Origin: Notospermus geniculatus
Taxonomy: Eukaryota > Nemertea > Pilidiophora > Heteronemertea > Lineidae
Length of the DNA: 64,000 bases
Direction of reading: 5' to 3'
Assembly (NCBI GenBank): GCA_002633025.1
Contig: NMRB01001291.1
Location: 30,892 to 94,891, forward strand
Positions 58,851 through 64,000 of the stretch are shown one piece after another. The notes under the pieces are model-generated. The model was not told where the DNA came from, did no database searches, and saw only the letters and a program-made list of their open reading frames with translations. Each line of letters begins with the position of its first letter. The first letter of the stretch is position 1. The translations under genes were made by a program, and so were the position numbers.

Positions 58851-60100
58851 CTACCTGTACAACTATTTCCCTGAATTAGTAGCAAAAACATGTTATGCTT
58901 TAGAACACCGAACGGTGTGCAAAGCATGGTGCCCCAGGGGGATGTAATCCACGGGGCTGAGGGTGGGGTATCCAATCTACCACAGAGGATCATCACGTCA
59001 TCAAAAAGCACACGGAGTACTCTACGCAAGACAATGGAAATGAACGTTGTCACATGGGTAGGTTAAGATGAGTATGAGTGAGCATTGCTTTTTGCAATTT
59101 GTTTTTTGTGTTGTGCAAACCACACCCTGGCCCTGGGAACAATCAGTCTTCTTGTTGAGACGCCAAAGTTTGGTATATAAAGAGCCATGCATTGACCAGA
59201 CGAAATATGTCAAGTCTATACCCATGGTTGAAAGGGTTAATAACAAATTAGTTCTTCTGTCTAGCTGCCATAAATGGCACAGCAGGCACCACTTCCACGG
59301 ACACATGCAAAAATTGATCGTAACCTGTCACTATTTAGAGTACACTAACCGGCCACTCGCCGTCCGGTGTAATGATTGGAAATCAATCAGCCAATCAGAA
59401 TGATGCAAGAGGATTCAATTGAGGTGATGGTTTATCGAGGGCACACACGATTGATCTACTCAAGTCATTTTATGCGGCTAATGACATTTTGAAATTATAT
59501 ATACCGTACCCAGTCTTGGTACCGGTAGTCAATTTGATTGTACATGTATGTTTTTAACTGTATATAGTCAAAATGAATTCCATTCGGTCAGGACAGATGT
59601 AGCAGGGTACAAGAGATGGAGTAGGGAATATTTGCCAGTTGCTGTGTACTATTTTGAGACCCCTGCTTTAGGTAGAGGGAGTTTGAACCTGAAGATATGC
59701 ATGCAGGAATATGGTCGTATTTTGCCGGCCAGTGGACAAGTCCCTTCCAAGGGGCCCAATTAGAAAACTTCGAACAGAAATGGCAAATCAGCAATGAAAT
59801 TCCTGCAGCCATAATTTGGTGTCAACAAATTTGTGCCGGCATTCTTTGATTACTTTGTTGCAAATACTGCAGAAACACAAATTGATAGATCATACCTCAA
59901 AATATCGTAAATCAAATAAAATTCCAGGGGATGGAATAATTGTAACCATGGTGACTACAACTCCCATATCCTGTTCCCAATCAATAAAGTACATCATAGG
60001 AGTTCAGCAAATAACAATAATACTTGAAAGATCTCCATAGAAACGTGATAAATAAGGTCGTAGCTCATTGCTGGGTGCAAGGCACCAATTGTCATGACAG
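58851..60100. other. gene-free or intronic stretch
   Basis: No exon recognised. Opposite-strand open frames at 59022-59403 overlap each other and lack family features. Confidence 0.4.
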
Positions 60101-60216
60101 CCTGGGTGAGAGATGGTTTTTTGTATTACGTGAGTAAGGTGGTGACCCACGGGCGAAGTGTCGCCCCGCGGACGGACGAAGGATGGGAGGTGCGGGAACT
60201 GCAGGATGTTGTTCAG
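60101..60216 (+). CDS. exon-like open stretch, product unknown
   Basis: A C/G-rich open frame in otherwise AT-rich sequence, bounded by CATGACAG (acceptor-like, weak pyrimidine tract) and by a good donor TTCAG|gtaatt. The frame includes WVRDGFLYYVSKVV and TDEGWEVRELQDVV, which look protein-like (alternating hydrophobic residues, Trp, no low complexity). The frame remains open upstream to a stop at about 60060, so the acceptor could also be at 60081. The minus-strand frame over the same bases has no acceptor in place. It may belong to the gene starting at 53122. I do not recognise the family. Confidence 0.35.
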
Positions 60217-60329
60217 GTAATTATCTAGTAATGGCATGTTATAGATTTGTTTTAGCAGGATTTATGTGCTTGGGAAACTGAAGGTGTGTATTACTGGAAT
60301 AGACACAGTTGAGTACTGACAGATCATAC

Positions 60330-60560
60330 AGGTAGCAAGAACGCTGTCAGAGTGGTGCAGTACAAATATCGGTGCCTGTCACCACTGACGCTCCAGATTC
60401 AATCCCAAGTTGGATTCAGTCTTCTTCTGATAGAGAGTGCAACATTCTTTGACAGCACAGGTTTTTTCCAGGTACTCCTGTTTCCTCCTGCTGTACATTT
60501 TTTACCCAATATTGTCTATAGAACCAATAATGCTGTATTTACCACTCAACATTTTTTTAG
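60330..60560 (+). mobile_element. tRNA-derived SINE-like element
   Basis: GCTGTCAGAGTGGTGCAG (A-box-like) and AGATTCAATCCCAAG (B-box-like) are followed by tttttccaggtactcctgtttcctcc, a body reminiscent of common invertebrate SINEs. The frames through it are not genes. Confidence 0.45.
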
Positions 60561-61026
60561 CAAGAAGGGTGTGTCATACTTATTCTTCTGATAGGCCCTC
60601 TGGCCACTATCAGACATGTCAGAGGGTGCACACTCTCAAAAAGGTCGCAGAATTTCAATAAGCAAATGTTACATTTCATCACGGTCTCAACAGAAACAAA
60701 ACTGATGGGTCTCCAACATCCTACAAGTAATTTCAGAGGTACTTCACCCAAATGAAATGGCCAGGGCCATTGTGCTCACCTCTGTGGCAGAGTATGAAGT
60801 GTGAGTAGCCTGGTGATACACTGAATGGTGAAGGATTAGTGATTCTAGGACTGACTTCAAATACTTTTGATATAGATATTGGATACAGAAGCGGCAAATT
60901 TTGCCTTTAATGAAAAGCTGAATTCCCTCTGTTCAAATATTAATTCAGATCAGAGAGTCAAATTTTGTTTTTCTCAGAGTTCACCATTGTTGGTTTCTGT
61001 AGGACCTACGGTACGCTCTTCCAATA
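60561..61026. other. gene-free stretch
   Basis: No gene recognised. Confidence 0.4.
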
Positions 61027-61177
61027 GGCCTGTTTCGAAAGTCTTGAGCGGGTAATAACAGTATCCTCGCCCAACATCAAAATGCAAACGATGTACATGA
61101 ACGGTACGTACATCATTCACGTTTTGACCTGGGGCGAGGATGTTGTTATTACCCGCTCAAGACTTTCGAAAGGGGCC
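61027..61177. mobile_element. 151 bp MITE with TA target duplication
   Basis: Ends GGCCTGTTTCGAAAGTCTTG and its near mirror (CAAGACTTTCGAAAGGGGCC), followed inward by AGCGGGTAATAACA and CCTCGCCC. TA lies on both sides (61025-61026, 61178-61179). The centre holds gtacat palindromes. Confidence 0.75.
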
Positions 61178-61439
61178 TATGGCACAAGCGACTGTCCATA
61201 GTTTTCAAACTCTACAACAGTGCCGATTTTCCCCACTACGTTACACAAATAGACACTGTCATCGACCAGTCGCCGCCATGTTTGACCGCATCACTCCTCC
61301 TAATGGAGTTACCGTTAGGAGCCTGATCACAATTGCTAGATATTTTTCCATTTAACCTTCCGCTGCACTACTTTTCAAGATGGTAACCTTCGAACGATAC
61401 TAGAGGGTGTTGGTTGAACCTCGTCCCAAGACCCTCTAG

Positions 61440-61535
61440 TGTCAAGATTGCATAGTTTTCTGTACCTGAGTTGCCCATAGAGAGCAAATTGTGCAAGAAA
61501 ACTCTGACGTGGTGCGGCGCCTCTAGAATGATACA
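61440..61535. mobile_element. partial MITE, family 'GAGAGGCGCC'
   Basis: Contains GAGTTGCCCATAGAGAGC, GCAAGAAAACTCTGACGTGG and GGCGCC, matching one end of the elements at 8900 and 10990. The other end is missing or decayed. Confidence 0.5.
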
Positions 61536-61570
61536 CCAGAATCGCAGATTGAAAGTCACGGAGGTCTGGC

Positions 61571-61795
61571 TCACCCGTGGTCCAGCTTCTCCTGCTGATG
61601 ATGGTCGGCATTGCTGACCACACAGCTGGCTGTTGATATCTTCGAATCAAAGTCGTGACACTGACGCTTTTGATATGATAATGTTGGAGGAGCTAGATCC
61701 CAGTGGGAACGCCAGATCTNATATGATAATGTTGGAGGAGCTAGATCCCAGTGGGAACGCCAGATCTCCATGACCTTACAACTGCCATTATGGTA
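61571..61795 (-). repeat. left arm of a long inverted repeat, with a single-N duplication inside
   Basis: The reverse complement of this segment matches 62291-62460 (shared cagttgtaaggtca, ccactgggatctagctcctc, agcgtcagtgt, tcaacagccagctgtgtggt). Around the N at 61720 a 47-base stretch starting atatgataatgttggagg occurs twice in direct repeat, an unmerged contig overlap. A minus-strand open frame (61571-61957) crosses it. Its outer part (about 61795-61900) reads GSAPFCVTCFKEVKVKRLKF and might be a coding relic. Confidence 0.65.
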
Positions 61796-62290
61796 TACAT
61801 CAAACTTGAGACGTTTTACCTTGACTTCTTTAAAGCAAGTCACGCAGAACGGGGCACTTCCATGGTGACCTTCAATACGAGAAGCCCTCGTAATCAAAGA
61901 CAAGCAGCATGACGGACGGATTTTGACTGACATAGACCCGAAACCGTCATTACTCACCGTCTTCCTATACGTACGTGATGACAGTTCGAGTAGGTAATAG
62001 TACCCATGGCGGTCATCGAAATCCTGAGGGCCTACTACAGACTGATGGTGTTTAGTTCAGTAAATTCGAATGTTTGAAAGAAGGCGTTGATATTTTCACA
62101 AGATTTATTTCTGAAGAATAATAATTTGTACAGAAAAAGTCCCTGGGCAATTTGGTTGTTGCGGCAGATCTTGAAACCAAGACGAGACGATTGTCAACAA
62201 AAATCGTGGTTCCATGAATAATGACGAAAAAAGCATTGCTAAAGAATGGGAGAATGTTTTCTCTGAAACACCAGCTATATACACTAATAT

Positions 62291-62460
62291 CGCAGTTGTA
62301 AGGTCACAGACCTGGATTTGCCACTGGGATCTAGCTCCTCCAACATTATCATCTCAAAAGCGTCAGTGTCAGGACTTCGATTCGAAGATATCAACAGCCA
62401 GCTGTGTGGTCAGCAATGCCGACCATCACCAACAGGAGAAGCTGGACCCTGGCAATACCC
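62291..62460 (+). repeat. right arm of the long inverted repeat
   Basis: Partner of 61571-61795 with about 500 bp between them. The arms are moderately diverged. Neither arm has a recognised gene. Confidence 0.65.
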
Positions 62461-63839
62461 GACCTCGATGACTTTAACTGCGATTTTGGCCGTGTATGAT
62501 CTTCATATTTCTTTAAGTACATTCGCCCCTCGATCTGGCGCCTGGAGTCCATCCATGACTAAATTACAGCAGATTGAGTGTCAAAAAAGCAGTGACATCT
62601 TCGACAACCCGAGCTCATTCAGAAGGAAATCTGGGCCCACCTCTCCTGGAGTAAACGTTTACCATACATGGAGGAACATCCGAGGAAATGTGGCGCAATC
62701 GATGCTGCCTTGAGCCGTGAATTACCAACTCTAATCTTGTAAGATGCCTTTTCCATTCAGCCGAGTGCTTTCTCATTTAAAGTCGCTTCGGATGGTGTTA
62801 TTGTCGCAAGTTGTTATTTTAACCCATGTGCAGCGACATCAGCGCAGTTGACCTCAATGGCCGCGTGAGTGGGAGACATTATTGCCGTTAGAGGCCACCA
62901 CCAGTTAGCGGTCCTAGAACGTTACGAAATTTGACGTTGAAGTTCCGTTGGAGTGACGCTCGATGTGTTTACCCTGATCTTGTAGCGGCTCCTCGTCGTA
63001 GTCCAGGTGGAACCCAAAACACAAGCCTCGTTTCAGAATCACGATGTTCGGAATCAAGGTCAAGGCCATTTAGAAGAAACAAGCTGGTTTCTTACAGCGA
63101 GTCAGCAAAGTTGATCGACTCGGGCCCAACCCTAGTCTCTTTTCATGCTAATCACAGCATAAAGACAAAGGGCAGACAGGCTTGTCGCCTAATAGACTGT
63201 TCATCTAGGGCATCACACCGGCTGCTCCTGGTCGTCCAACCTGCTCTTTCTGCCAGCAGGAGCAATTATGAGATAATTACTTGAGTCCCTTGGCTGAGTC
63301 GTCATGAATATTTTAGGCCGTGAAGGCCGGGGATCGTCGTCTATTAGTCGATATTCCCGCCGAAGACGCTGATAGAAATTACTGCCGACGTTCTGGGATG
63401 GCAAGGTAAGGCTTTGGGTTTCTTTCCCTCTGTAAAGGACAGTGTGCGTTTCACGCTGTGTTTGACAGGTCAGTAAATCCCTTGTTATTTTCAACCGCGT
63501 TGCTTCCATACAATTGGCGCATACCACGATCAGGATCGGACAAGTGTGCTAAAGCCACAAACGCCGTCAGCTGGAAGGGGATGCCAGACGTTATGCAAGG
63601 AACAGTGCATCATTCACTTAACAACAGCGGCTCCCAACCCTTTGGCGACTTACTGAACCGCTGCTGGCCATGACCTGACATCAACACACCCTAATGACCA
63701 CTGCCAATTTCCACGGATCATTACCGAGAGATGCTGCCCTATTCGCGGTATCTCAGTGCCGTATCACTTTGCCAGCCTGCGGACGATACGATGTCCGTGA
63801 ATTTCGTCGACGTTCCATCAGCTGAGACCGGACACACAA
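62461..63839. other. gene-free stretch
   Basis: No gene recognised. Open frames on both strands are short, overlapping and featureless. Confidence 0.4.
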
Positions 63840-63854
63840 AATCTTGGCTAGGTT

Positions 63855-64000
63855 CTTCACGTGACGTCACATTTCCATGACGACACAATGATGCCGCCAT
63901 ATTGGCCGTCAAAATGTCAAGCGACGTCACGGCATGAACAACGCGTCAACACACAGATCGTGACGTCAAAATGTCATGACGTGATAGCTTTGACGTCGTC
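63855..64000. promoter_or_regulatory. cluster of TGACGTCA/CRE-like words
   Basis: gtgacgtcac, gcgacgtcac, gtgacgtcaa, atgacgtgat and ttgacgtcg occur within about 145 bases at the right edge. CRE-type sites bind CREB/ATF proteins, and such clusters are common near promoters, but the neighbouring gene would be outside the window. Confidence 0.3.

Overview
This is animal nuclear DNA: AT-leaning, repeat-rich, with long gene-free stretches, many small inverted-repeat DNA transposons, tRNA-derived SINE-like elements, minisatellites and interrupted coding exons. Frequent 'taggccta' and 'tacatgta' words and the gene content suggest a marine invertebrate, perhaps an invertebrate deuterostome, but the species cannot be fixed from sequence alone. 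Eight isolated single-N positions and one 65-base N run show a scaffold with closed or collapsed gaps, and several of the joins look wrong.

Coding content is sparse. The one complete gene is a muscarinic-type acetylcholine receptor on the minus strand (1914-4238, 774 residues in one coding exon, with a splice acceptor in its 5' UTR). Its sequence points to the invertebrate B-type (gar-2-like) group. Two minus-strand exons at 51091-51198 and 51331-51503 belong to the peroxisomal E3 ligase subunit PEX2. The middle of that gene is missing at a single N (51330). A likely first coding exon of an unknown acidic protein lies at 53122-53250 (+), and an exon-like open stretch at 60101-60216 (+) could belong to the same or another gene. 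Zinc-finger-like fragments lie near 28241-28560.

Layout: 1-1913, 3' flank of the receptor with one MITE. 1914-4313, receptor. 3904-14120 and 14122-24190, two copies of the same 10 kb receptor-upstream segment joined through one N. The second copy holds only the first part of the receptor, and the copies differ by several clean transposon insertions, so they look like two haplotypes placed in tandem. 24191-30660, no confident gene. 30930-33896, a DNA-transposon-like element and a 1.4 kb tandem duplication. 33897-40520, no gene, with several long hairpin elements and a cluster of inverted CCAAT boxes. 40522-45982, a 26-copy satellite with a 211 bp unit. 45983-50880, MITEs, a SINE-like element and a 47 bp minisatellite. 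50881-53250, PEX2 fragments and a possible divergent gene start. 53251-64000, repeats, one exon-like stretch, and a CRE-like cluster at the right edge.

No operon, CRISPR array or other prokaryote-like system is present. The most interesting items are the divergent ligand pocket of the receptor, the satellite whose unit is bounded like an intron plus an exon, the haplotype-specific transposon insertions, and the assembly break inside PEX2.
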